64,000 nucleotides of DNA from Flavobacterium chryseum (GTDB taxonomy: Bacteria > Bacteroidota > Bacteroidia > Flavobacteriales > Flavobacteriaceae): assembly GCF_004362015.1 (NCBI RefSeq), contig NZ_SNWW01000003.1, positions 1 through 64,000 of the forward strand, read 5' to 3'. The position numbers and the translations under genes were made by a program. This document shows, piece by piece, positions 7,959 to 16,590 of the stretch. The first letter of the stretch is position 1. Each line of letters opens with the position of its first letter. Below the pieces are notes generated by a model. That model worked only from the letters and a program-made list of their open reading frames with translations, was not told the origin of the DNA and ran no database searches.

Positions 7959-9012
7959 GCGTTTTTAAATATTTTTTATGAAATCGCTGAATATCAATTT
8001 CAGGATCTAAAGGAATTTCATTTTCAATTTTATCAAATAAAGCTTTTGCCATCGCTGGTCCAAGCATTACACCTCGAGTTCCTAATCCGTTAAGAATATG
8101 CAATGCTTTACGTTCATGATGAGTACCAATCAAAGGTCTTCTGTCCTTAACTGTTGGGCGAACGCCTCCAAAATGTTTTACAATTTCAAAATCGCAATTC
8201 AGAATTTCTTTAATTCGCTCTAAAAGTTCCTGTTTTCCTCCTTCAGTAGGTGCATCTGTTTTATCCTGCCAGTTGTATGTTGCTCCTACTTTAAATAAAT
8301 GACCGCCTAATGGCAATATAAAAACACTTGTATTTATAATAACATCCAGGTTTAAATCCGGTGCTTTAATGATAAACAATTCCCCTTTTGTTCCATCCAA
8401 AGGCAAGTAATTAAAGAAAGGGTTTTTATGCAGTCCAAAACCTTCTGCAAAAATAATATGACGTGCCTGAATGTTTTTGTATTGAATTCCATAATCAAAA
8501 AACTCAATATAACCGGAATCAAAAAATTCTTCCAGCAATAAATTATTTTTCAGTAAATATTCTTTGTAAGTATCTAATAACAAAGCTGTATCCACATAAC
8601 CTGTATGCAAGACTTCTCCATAATCGTATGGTGAATCAATACCATTATATTTTTTAGGAATTAATTTTGTAGATAGAAAAGGCGCTAAGTTCTTTTTGTC
8701 TGAAGCTGCAAACCAATTATTTTGTTCTTCTATTGAGAAAAATTTCCTGAGAATAGGGAGTTTGAAATTAAATCTGGTCTGTAGTTTATCTTCTATTTGA
8801 TTGTAAAATTCGTCCATTAAAACCAATTGTTCTTCCGCTTTCCAAACTTCGCTAAAGCGTTTTAAAATTACAGGATTATACAAACCGCCAGCCACTTTTG
8901 ATGAAACTTGCGATTTATTATCAATCAGTAAAATAGATTTATTGTTTTTAAGGGCGATCTCAGCAAATGAAATTCCAGCCAATCCAGATCCGACAATTAA
9001 ATAATCAATCAT
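7939..9012 (-). CDS. FAD-dependent oxidoreductase of the DAO family
   Basis: A 357-residue flavoenzyme of the D-amino-acid oxidase / glycine oxidase superfamily. The N-terminal dinucleotide-binding loop GSGLAG is at residues 8-13, followed by the strand ending SILLIDNKSQ that binds the adenosine ribose. The C-terminal part contains FGGVRPTVKDRRPLIG and LNGLGTRGVMLGP, the second FAD-binding region. The substrate is not readable; oxidation of an amine or amino acid is the family theme. Residues 36-55 (VSSKVAGGLYNPVILKRFSE) are typical of this Bacteroidota subgroup. The ATG at 9012 was preferred to the TTG at 9021. Terminator at 9035-9068 belongs to the opposing gldO transcript. Confidence 0.82.
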   Translation of the reverse strand: MIDYLIVGSGLAGISFAEIALKNNKSILLIDNKSQVSSKVAGGLYNPVILKRFSEVWKAEEQLVLMDEFYNQIEDKLQTRFNFKLPILRKFFSIEEQNNWFAASDKKNLAPFLSTKLIPKKYNGIDSPYDYGEVLHTGYVDTALLLDTYKEYLLKNNLLLEEFFDSGYIEFFDYGIQYKNIQARHIIFAEGFGLHKNPFFNYLPLDGTKGELFIIKAPDLNLDVIINTSVFILPLGGHLFKVGATYNWQDKTDAPTEGGKQELLERIKEILNCDFEIVKHFGGVRPTVKDRRPLIGTHHERKALHILNGLGTRGVMLGPAMAKALFDKIENEIPLDPEIDIQRFHKKYLKTLILDRP

Positions 9013-9034
9013 TTTTTGCAAATAATAAATAAAG

Positions 9035-9068
9035 AAAAACTCTTACTACAAAGGTAATAAGAGTTTTT
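9035..9068 (-). terminator. Terminator of the gld operon (after gldO)
   Basis: AAAAACTCTTA pairs with TAAGAGTTTTT around an ACTACAAAGG-type loop, 22 bases downstream of the gldO stop codon in the minus direction. It is nearly identical to the hairpin between gldN and gldO (10375-10408), as if the gene and its terminator had been duplicated together. Confidence 0.75.
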
Positions 9069-9089
9069 GTTATAATGTGATATGGCAAC

Positions 9090-10079
9090 TTAGTAGTTCC
9101 ACATATCTTGTTCGAAATTTCGGATTTTCTCTTTCACTCTTTCCGATTCTAATAACTGATTTTGTGCATTATCTTTCATGTAATCTTTAATCTCACGATC
9201 TCCATACATATTTTCCTCTTTATAGATAATAGCATTAAAATGTCTTGAATTTAATATTTGATCGAAAGAAATGGGTTGTGCAGAATTGACATCGTTAAAG
9301 GCTTTTGCTTCGTGTAGAACTTCTCGGGCATTCGGGAAGAAAACCCAGAATAATTCGATATAATCCTTTTCGTCTTCATTCATAGTATAAACGTCCGGAG
9401 TTACAGGGCAAATTCCGAGTAAACGATATTTCAACTCACTCTGGCGTTTGTCAAAATACCAATATCCTTTAATTTTGTATTGTGTAACATCTGCAGCAGT
9501 AAGATCTTGCTTCAGAATATACTCTGCAGGAATCGTTCTGGTTGGTCCTACTGTCTGATCAACATAACTCACAACTTTCTTTTTACCAGTTCCGGTAACT
9601 ACTTTTTTCTTAACAATACGTGTCCTGTAATCATCAGGATATTGATTGATTAACTCTCTACCGGCATCTGTGGTATCAACGCGAGATAATGAACCCTGAA
9701 TATCTTTCAAAGATTTTTTAGTATTGAAATAACTATCCGAATACACTTCTGATATTCTGCCATTTCTAATAGCTTTCGTCAAAACATCGTAAAGTGATCT
9801 TCTATCAGAACCAATATTAGCCGTATCTACCGGAAAATATAGTGGGAAATTGATTTTTTCATTCAAATCTATAATCTCCCATGTAGTTTTCCCCATCAAT
9901 ACATCTCTATCATCTATATAACCGTAAGCCAATGGCTTATCGTTATCAGAAATCTGCTGTGCAGCGGTCTTAAGCCCTATCTGATCGGCTGTTTTTGCAT
10001 TAAGCAAATTTGATTGAGCACTGGATATAAAACAACCAGCAATACAAACAATAACTATTAAAAAACTTTTCACTTTCAT
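9090..10079 (-). CDS. gldO: GldN paralogue (GldO), T9SS/gliding protein
   Basis: A 329-residue secreted or periplasmic protein closely related to its neighbour GldN. Family knowledge: GldN/PorN binds GldK on the periplasmic face of the outer membrane in the T9SS ring, and in F. johnsoniae a second copy, GldO, is partly redundant. Signal peptide: MKVKSFLIVIVCIAGCFISSAQ. The start is the ATG at 10079; a longer frame to 10103 adds eight residues and is unnecessary. The body is almost line-for-line the GldN sequence (for example NFPLYFPVDTANIGSDRRSL in both) up to the shared C-terminus KIRNFEQDMWNY. The region 10080-10430 between the two copies contains no gene but holds a terminator. Confidence 0.9.
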   Translation of the reverse strand: MKVKSFLIVIVCIAGCFISSAQSNLLNAKTADQIGLKTAAQQISDNDKPLAYGYIDDRDVLMGKTTWEIIDLNEKINFPLYFPVDTANIGSDRRSLYDVLTKAIRNGRISEVYSDSYFNTKKSLKDIQGSLSRVDTTDAGRELINQYPDDYRTRIVKKKVVTGTGKKKVVSYVDQTVGPTRTIPAEYILKQDLTAADVTQYKIKGYWYFDKRQSELKYRLLGICPVTPDVYTMNEDEKDYIELFWVFFPNAREVLHEAKAFNDVNSAQPISFDQILNSRHFNAIIYKEENMYGDREIKDYMKDNAQNQLLESERVKEKIRNFEQDMWNY

Positions 10080-10374
10080 TGTAATACTTTTTATATTAAA
10101 CAAAACGCAGTTCTTATTTATTTATTGTTATTTTTCCTACATTTTTTTAAAATTAAGTAATTGACAATTTAATTTTAGAATCAAACTAATTTCTTCTTAG
10201 TAATTCAATGGTTCTAAGATAGTATCGACTTGAAATATTTAAGAAGAACAATAATCTGTAGTTGTCAATCTACTTTTGATAGTTTTTAAAATCATAACTA
10301 CATTTCATTTCAGAATTACAGAAAGTATCAAAAATTTGTAGAATATATTTTAAAGGCGTAGTAGGTAAAATAAA

Positions 10375-10408
10375 AAAAACTCTTACTACAAAGGTAGTAA
10401 GAGTTTTT
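10375..10408 (-). terminator. Terminator between gldN and gldO
   Basis: AAAAACTCTTACTAC pairs perfectly with GTAGTAAGAGTTTTT around a four-base loop. On the minus strand it follows the gldN stop by 23 bases. It would reduce or prevent read-through from gldKLMN into gldO, so gldO may have its own promoter in 10080-10374, where none could be picked out. Confidence 0.8.
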
Positions 10409-10430
10409 GATATAATTGTAATACAGGTAC

Positions 10431-11420
10431 TTAGTAGTTCCACATATCTTGTTCGAAATTACGGATTTTCTCTTTTACTCTTTCCGATTCTAACAATTGG
10501 TTTTGTGCATTGTCTTTCATGTATTCTTTGATCTCACGATCTCCGTACAAGTTTTCTTCTTTGTAAACAATAGCATTAAAACGTCTAGAATTCAAAATTT
10601 GATCGAAAGAAATTGGTAATGCTGAATTGCTGTCATTAAAAGCTTTTGCTTCGTGCAATGCAGCTCTTGAATTTGGATAGAAAATCCAAAACAATTCAAT
10701 ATAATCCTTTTCGTCACTATTCATAGTATAAACGTCCGGAGTTACAGGACAAATTCCAAGTAAACGATATTTCAACTCACTTTGACGTTTGTCAAAATAC
10801 CAGTATCCTTTAATTTTGTATTGTGTAACGTCTGCAGAAGTAAGATCTTGTTTCAAGATATACTCAGCCGGAACTGTTCTTGTTGCTCCTACAGTCTCAT
10901 CAACATAAGTTACAACTTTCTTTTTACCAGTACCAGTAACTACTTTTTTCTTCACAACATGTGTTTTGTAGTCATCAGGATATTGATTGATTAACTCTCT
11001 ACCAGCATCTGTTGTATCAATACGAGATAATGAACCTTGAATGTCTTTCAAAGATTTTTTAGTATTGAAATAACTATCAGAATACACTTCAGTTATTTGG
11101 CCATTTTTCATAGCTTTCGTCAAAACATCATATAAAGAACGTCTGTCAGAACCAATATTAGCTGTATCTACTGGAAAATACAAAGGAAAGTTGATCTTTT
11201 CATTCAAATCGATGATCTCCCAAGTAGTTTTCCCCATCAATACATCTCTATCATCTACATAACCATAAGCCAATGGCTTATCATTATCTGAGATAAGCTG
11301 TGCAGGAGTCTTAAGTCCTATCTGCTCAGGTGTTTTTGCGTTAAGCAAATTAGATTGCGCATTAGAAGCGAATCCGCCTGCGATAGAAACAATCGCTATT
11401 AAAAAATTTCTTACTTTCAT
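10431..11420 (-). CDS. gldN: GldN, T9SS/gliding motility protein
   Basis: A 329-residue secreted protein, last member of the gldK-gldL-gldM-gldN cluster. It belongs to the GldN/PorN family, the periplasmic partner of the lipoprotein GldK in the T9SS outer-membrane ring. Signal peptide MKVRNFLIAIVSIAGGFASNAQ. The body contains KSLKDIQGSLSRIDTTDAG and the GTGKKKVV insert. Start is the ATG at 11420, 44 bases after gldM. It differs from GldO mainly by conservative changes, concentrated in residues 100-115 and 158-185. Confidence 0.95.
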   Translation of the reverse strand: MKVRNFLIAIVSIAGGFASNAQSNLLNAKTPEQIGLKTPAQLISDNDKPLAYGYVDDRDVLMGKTTWEIIDLNEKINFPLYFPVDTANIGSDRRSLYDVLTKAMKNGQITEVYSDSYFNTKKSLKDIQGSLSRIDTTDAGRELINQYPDDYKTHVVKKKVVTGTGKKKVVTYVDETVGATRTVPAEYILKQDLTSADVTQYKIKGYWYFDKRQSELKYRLLGICPVTPDVYTMNSDEKDYIELFWIFYPNSRAALHEAKAFNDSNSALPISFDQILNSRRFNAIVYKEENLYGDREIKEYMKDNAQNQLLESERVKEKIRNFEQDMWNY

Positions 11421-11464
11421 CGTGGTATCATTATAAGATATTGAACGTAGTTTTACCTACTTTA

Positions 11465-13006
11465 TTATTGTATTTCGTAAATTACCGGAGCAGTTCTTGG
11501 TAATAAATAACTACCAGCTCCAACAAGTTTAGTTTTAATTTCAGAAATAGTAACCTGATCTCCTTTTCCAGCTCTTGAAAGAATTTGTTTACATTGTGCA
11601 TTTAATCTGTTACCAGAAACAACAACTGTAGGTTGTCCAGTTACTTTTAAGTTAAATCCAACAACATCTAAACCAACTTCAAAATCAAAATCAAGTAATT
11701 TAGCACCAATAGTAGCAATCTCTAAGTTTGATTTAGGTCCTTTAACAACACCCATCTCACCTCTAATTGTTCCTGTTGGCCCAGGAATACCTTTAATTCT
11801 AAATGTTTTCTTATCTGTAACTTTATCTCCGTTTGGCAATGTTCCAGTAACTGCAATTGTAGCTTCTGTTCCTTGACCCGGGCTCATGTTATATTTACCT
11901 GGTTTACCAGCAGATACTAATCCTGGAGCACTTGCTGCAATTTTGTTAGCATCAACTCCAGCGAAAGATACAGAGATTGGGTTAACAACACCTCTATAAA
12001 CAACATTCATTTTATCAGCAGAAATAGTAGCTGAATTAGGTCTTGGTACTACAACGTAAGTTCCAGCAAATTTAAGTGGAATGTTTTTACCATCTTCTAA
12101 GAATGTAAATTGACCATTAATGTTTTGCTCTCCAACACCTCCGGCAGTTAATGAAATAACCGCTTGTCCGTTGATAATTTGTCCAGGACCTTGGAATGAA
12201 GTAGGTTTAGTGTTTTCGTCATAACGACCTAAAACTACCTTACCAGTTACTTTCTCTCCTTGGAAATAAGCATTTTTATCTAAAACAACAATCGCTTGGT
12301 AATTACTATAAGAAGCAGCAGCAACCGCAGCTTTTCCTAAAGCACTGTTATAAACATCAGTTTCTGCTTTTTTAACGTCATTTTGCCAAGCTGAAAGTTT
12401 TGCAGCTGAAGCAATAGCAGGAAAACCTTTAAAGTGATATGCTAAGTAGTTTTCTTTTATACCTTCTTTGTTTTTTACATCAGAAACGTCAAATTTCTTT
12501 TCAATCTCTGCTATAATGTTTGCATACTTTTTATCTGTTCCTAAAGCAGCTTTTAAATCTGCTTTGTATTTTTGAATTTTAGCGATAATTTCGTTACCTT
12601 TTTTAGTGTAACCGTCTCCTGTAAACCAGTCGTCGATATTATCTCCTCTATCCATTGCTTCGTAAGGCAATTTTCCAGTTTCTTTTTCTACTTCGAAACC
12701 TTTGATAGACTGAGCTTTTAAAGTACCAATATAATCATAAAATTCTTTTGAGATTGATTCTACTTTGTGAGCCGTAACTGCAGCAGTTGCGAATTCTCCT
12801 TTTGCTTCAGCAGCTTTTTGATCTAAAGATTGTAGTAATGAAGTATTTGTTTCAACTGAAGAAGTATTTGATGCTTCAAATTTTTCATTCATCAAACCGA
12901 AAGCAGAAATAACTTCTTTCGATACGTTCATTGCTAACATTGCGATGAAAACCAGATACATCAGGTTAATCATCTTCTGTCTAGGGGTTAATTTTCCTCC
13001 TGCCAT
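11465..13006 (-). CDS. gldM: GldM, T9SS motor protein
   Basis: A 513-residue protein with a single N-terminal transmembrane helix (about residues 12-30, LMYLVFIAMLAMNV) and a large periplasmic part. GldM dimers span the periplasm and with GldL form the proton-driven motor that powers T9SS and gliding. The periplasmic region starts with a helical domain (residues 35-220) and continues as Ig-like beta domains, as in known GldM structures. The membrane helix has no signal-peptidase site, consistent with an inner-membrane anchor. It sits between gldL (54 bases upstream) and gldN. Confidence 0.95.
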   Translation of the reverse strand: MAGGKLTPRQKMINLMYLVFIAMLAMNVSKEVISAFGLMNEKFEASNTSSVETNTSLLQSLDQKAAEAKGEFATAAVTAHKVESISKEFYDYIGTLKAQSIKGFEVEKETGKLPYEAMDRGDNIDDWFTGDGYTKKGNEIIAKIQKYKADLKAALGTDKKYANIIAEIEKKFDVSDVKNKEGIKENYLAYHFKGFPAIASAAKLSAWQNDVKKAETDVYNSALGKAAVAAASYSNYQAIVVLDKNAYFQGEKVTGKVVLGRYDENTKPTSFQGPGQIINGQAVISLTAGGVGEQNINGQFTFLEDGKNIPLKFAGTYVVVPRPNSATISADKMNVVYRGVVNPISVSFAGVDANKIAASAPGLVSAGKPGKYNMSPGQGTEATIAVTGTLPNGDKVTDKKTFRIKGIPGPTGTIRGEMGVVKGPKSNLEIATIGAKLLDFDFEVGLDVVGFNLKVTGQPTVVVSGNRLNAQCKQILSRAGKGDQVTISEIKTKLVGAGSYLLPRTAPVIYEIQ

Positions 13007-13060
13007 TTTATTTTGTAATTAGTTCTTATTAATAAATTTAATATAATAGTTAAAAACTAA

Positions 13061-13708
13061 TTATCCTTTGTTACTCATTGCAGAAAGCATACCACCGTAA
13101 ACATTGTTTAAAGAAGCAATGTTTGCAGTCATAGATTGCATTTGCTCTTTTAATTTAGATGCGTTATCAGCAATTTCTTTATTAGCTTCAGCATTTCTTG
13201 AAGCACTTTCTAATTGAACTTTGTATAAACTGTTTAATGATTCCATTTGAGCAGCAGCCATAGATAATTCTTCGCTATATTTTTTAGTAGAAGCGATAGA
13301 ATCTACAGTAGGAGCAATTCCTTTAGCAGCTGATTCGAAATTTTTAATGCTGTTTCCTAAGCTTGACATTAACTCACCGTCAATTTTAGCTTCTTTCAAC
13401 ATTACGTCTAATTTTTGAGATAATAATCCTTGAGCATCAGATGGAGTCTCAACTTTATCTGCTTTTTGTCTAGCTTGTCCGTTAGCTAATTCAGGGTAAA
13501 CAAGTGTCCAGTCTAATTCGTCTTCTACTGGTTCGAAAGCAGAAAGGGCAAAGATTAACGCTTCAGTTAACAATCCCACAGAAAGCATTACAGTACCTGT
13601 TAATGGTCCAATTTCAAAGTGAGTAATTTTGAATAATGCTCCTACGATTACCACTGCCGCTCCCATACCATAAGCGAAATTCATTGCTTTTTTACTTAAT
13701 AATGCCAT
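13061..13708 (-). CDS. gldL: GldL, T9SS motor protein
   Basis: A 215-residue inner-membrane protein with two transmembrane helices at about residues 9-29 and 36-56 and a cytoplasmic C-terminal coiled coil (residues 95-210). GldL forms a ring of helices around GldM and carries the residue that couples proton flow to rotation; in known family members a glutamate in the second helix does this, and E49 in LLTEALIFAL is in the right place. Spacing to gldM is 54 bases and to gldK 66, all co-directional. Confidence 0.95.
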   Translation of the reverse strand: MALLSKKAMNFAYGMGAAVVIVGALFKITHFEIGPLTGTVMLSVGLLTEALIFALSAFEPVEDELDWTLVYPELANGQARQKADKVETPSDAQGLLSQKLDVMLKEAKIDGELMSSLGNSIKNFESAAKGIAPTVDSIASTKKYSEELSMAAAQMESLNSLYKVQLESASRNAEANKEIADNASKLKEQMQSMTANIASLNNVYGGMLSAMSNKG

Positions 13709-13774
13709 AATAATTTTTTTTTAGGTTTTAATTTGAAATAGATTCGATTTGGTTATTGATTTAATTTAATTTAC

Positions 13775-15172
13775 TTACTTTTTCTTTTTTCCGGTTACCT
13801 GAGTTCCCATATAATCTTGTACGGTTCTGAAACCAATGTAACTTCTTGCAGAATCTGCATATTCGTGATCACGTGTGCTTACCTGTAGGAAATAAGCAAC
13901 ATCTTTCCAAGATCCTCCACGAACCACTTTTCTTTGATTGTTTCCGTCAATTACGTTTGGATTCATTGTAGAAACATATTCGTATGCATTTGGATTGTAA
14001 GCTGAATCTGTCCACTCTGAAACGTTTCCTGCCATGTTATATAATCCGTATCCGTTTACTTCATATGATTTTGCTTCAACAGTATATAATGCTTCATCAG
14101 CAGCATAATCTCCTCTGCTTGGTTTGAAGTTTGCTAAGAAACAACCTCTGTCACTTTTAGTGTAAGGACCACCCCAAGGATATGTAGCAGATTCCAGACC
14201 TCCTCTTGCAGCATACTCCCATTCTGCCTCTGTTGGCAATCTGAAAGCATTTACTAAGTCACGTCCTTTTTTCTTTGATTTAATGTAGCTATTTTTATTT
14301 AAGGTTCTCCATGCACAGAATGCTTTTGCTTGTTTCCAAGTAACACCTACTACAGGATAATCTCCGTAAGCTTTGTGCCAGAAATAATCATTATGCATTG
14401 GCTCATTATATGAATAAGAGAAATCTTTAATCCAAACTGTTGTGTCAGGATAAATTGGCACTTGTTCCGTTTTTACGAAGTCTTTTCTTTTTCCAACTTT
14501 AGCTTTTGCTGCAGCCTGAATGTCCATCCAAGAATAACGGAATTTCAATTTATTTACATCAACTGTTCTTAAACCATTGTATGATTCTTCAATTGGTAAA
14601 TACATAGAGTCCATTACTTCAGAATAATACTCGTCCGGATAAGCTTTAGTATCTTTAATTAACTTAACTTTTTTGTTTAGTTTTCTACCAGCATAAGGAT
14701 CATCTTTTGTTCCTACACTATAGTAGTTATCATACATATACTTATCATATGCCGTCATTTTATCTGGCTCAGAATCGTTAAATGCATAATCAGAAATGCT
14801 ACCAGCTTTTTTACCTTTACCATCTCCTGTACTTTTTTGTCCAGTTTCATCGGCCAAAATAGCTAAACGAACTCTCATTGTAGAGTCTTTTACCCATTCT
14901 ACGAACTGACGATACTCACTGTTAGTGATTTCGGTTTCATCCATATAAAATGAACGAACTGTTACAGTTTTAGTAGGAGCATCTTCAACATTAGCTAAAT
15001 CAGCATCTGATTTACCCATGATAAATGACCCACCTGGAACCAAAGTCATTCCATATGGCTTTTCGGGATGCCATTTCCCTCCTGTAACACCAACTAACTC
15101 ACCTTTGTCACCTGACTTACCACAGCCGATTACTAGTGTTAACATTGCTGCAAATGCAATAAACTTCTTCAT
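13775..15172 (-). CDS. gldK: GldK, T9SS outer-membrane lipoprotein
   Basis: A 465-residue lipoprotein, first gene of the gld operon. The signal MKKFIAFAAMLTLVIGCGKS ends in a lipobox (LVIGC, cysteine 17), so the mature protein is lipidated and outer-membrane anchored. Most of the rest is a formylglycine-generating-enzyme-like (sulfatase-modifying factor) domain: SFIMGKSDADLAN near the start, VVGVTWKQAKAFCAWR and RLPTEAEWEYAARGG in the middle, VRGGSWKD near the end. In GldK this fold is structural, not catalytic; it binds GldN to form the T9SS ring. A TATTTTTG box at 15269-15276 (minus strand) could be the operon promoter, but no TTG at the right spacing was found. Confidence 0.95.
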   Translation of the reverse strand: MKKFIAFAAMLTLVIGCGKSGDKGELVGVTGGKWHPEKPYGMTLVPGGSFIMGKSDADLANVEDAPTKTVTVRSFYMDETEITNSEYRQFVEWVKDSTMRVRLAILADETGQKSTGDGKGKKAGSISDYAFNDSEPDKMTAYDKYMYDNYYSVGTKDDPYAGRKLNKKVKLIKDTKAYPDEYYSEVMDSMYLPIEESYNGLRTVDVNKLKFRYSWMDIQAAAKAKVGKRKDFVKTEQVPIYPDTTVWIKDFSYSYNEPMHNDYFWHKAYGDYPVVGVTWKQAKAFCAWRTLNKNSYIKSKKKGRDLVNAFRLPTEAEWEYAARGGLESATYPWGGPYTKSDRGCFLANFKPSRGDYAADEALYTVEAKSYEVNGYGLYNMAGNVSEWTDSAYNPNAYEYVSTMNPNVIDGNNQRKVVRGGSWKDVAYFLQVSTRDHEYADSARSYIGFRTVQDYMGTQVTGKKKK

Positions 15173-15435
15173 ATAAATTTGGGATTATCTATTCATTATT
15201 ATAAGTCCGTAAACGTATTTATTATTTATTAAAAAAACAACACTACTCACGAAATTTATTTCACCGTTCAAAAATAATGTTAAATAAAATAAAAAAAAAA
15301 TATTTTGTCGATAAACTAACATGAAAAATCGACGTAAAACGTTAAATTTTATATTTTATAAACCTTATCTTACTAAATTTATTTAACAATTTATTAATAA
15401 TTATTGATATTTTGAATTTTAGTTAAAATTCTGTT

Positions 15436-16587
15436 TTACAAAGCGTTTTTTCTTTGTGCTTTCCACCATCTTTCTGGCAATTCTTGGTTACAAGCGCACA
15501 AATATTCGTCATAAGAACAGGGTAATAACGTATTTCTTTTCAATTTATTATGACCGTTTGAAACGAATGGAATTTCAATCCACCAACGTTCAGTCTTGTC
15601 ACTTTTATAGAATATCAATTCTTCTTCTTCTAACGGAACAATATACTTTAAATAGTTCGTTCTGCTTCCAAAAGGATATTCCTTAGAACGATAATGATAC
15701 CCTTCTACAAAGTACCACACTATTTGAGCAATCATAGCCGATTCATGTGCTGTACTATTATGATTGAAGATTCCAATTGAGGAAATTTTATCACTAATTC
15801 CGGCATATCTTGCTAATGAGCAAATCTCTTTTCCATTGAAACCATTTGGTTCAAAAGAAACAGTATTACCTGAATCTGAAGACTTTACCGAATTTAAATC
15901 GATACTTACCAAATCAGCATCCCTGAAAACAGGTTCTGCCAAAGCTATTTTGTTTGAAATTTCTCCTAAACGATAGGCATCAAAAAATAACTTTTCAATC
16001 AAATCAATCTCTTCCTGCGAATTATAATAGGTTTGATAGCCAATATTACAATAATTAAACAGATTATTAGGCTCATCAATGATGATTTTTGTTAAATAAG
16101 AATTGGCAGAAACCGTTTCATTCTCTTTTCCAAAATCGAATCTGTTATCTACAGAAACCATATTCACCATTTGCTCTAAATCGTCATAAGCTCTATATAA
16201 AGCGTATGTCAAATCCTGAGAACCTCCCAGGACTATAGGAATCACTTTATTCTTAATTAAAGCAGCTGTTACTTTTTTAAGTGCAAAATAAGTATCCTCT
16301 ACAGAATCACCTGCCAGAATATCTCCTAAATCTGCAATTGAAGCATCCCAGTTACCCGGAAACATACCGTAAAGTTTTTTACGAACAGCTGTAAGATTTA
16401 CCTCATTTACAATTTCAATATTTCTACGATCTTCTAAAACACCTACAATAGCAATGTTAATTTTGCTGATATCCGGAAATTGATCCTGAGTATGCAAAAC
16501 AACTTTGCTACCCAATTCTTGCGAAGACAATGAACTAATGAATTTTAAAATTCCGTCATTAACTGGTTCTAGAAAATCAAATTCCAT
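15436..16587 (-). CDS. Arginase/formimidoylglutamase-fold protein with degraded metal sites
   Basis: A 383-residue ureohydrolase-superfamily protein. Alignment by eye to the family: the first metal motif GGxH is GGSQ (VLGGSQDLTY), the second DAHxD is DNRFD (SVDNRFD), the third SxDxD reads SIDLN. Histidine and aspartate ligands of the two manganese ions are therefore mostly replaced, and hydrolytic activity looks unlikely. It lies four bases downstream of topA in the same direction, so the two are probably co-transcribed, and precedes the gld operon. Its role is unknown; its place between topA and gldK resembles that in other flavobacteria as I recall it. Confidence 0.75.
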   Translation of the reverse strand: MEFDFLEPVNDGILKFISSLSSQELGSKVVLHTQDQFPDISKINIAIVGVLEDRRNIEIVNEVNLTAVRKKLYGMFPGNWDASIADLGDILAGDSVEDTYFALKKVTAALIKNKVIPIVLGGSQDLTYALYRAYDDLEQMVNMVSVDNRFDFGKENETVSANSYLTKIIIDEPNNLFNYCNIGYQTYYNSQEEIDLIEKLFFDAYRLGEISNKIALAEPVFRDADLVSIDLNSVKSSDSGNTVSFEPNGFNGKEICSLARYAGISDKISSIGIFNHNSTAHESAMIAQIVWYFVEGYHYRSKEYPFGSRTNYLKYIVPLEEEELIFYKSDKTERWWIEIPFVSNGHNKLKRNTLLPCSYDEYLCACNQELPERWWKAQRKNAL

Positions 16588-16590
16588 TTT

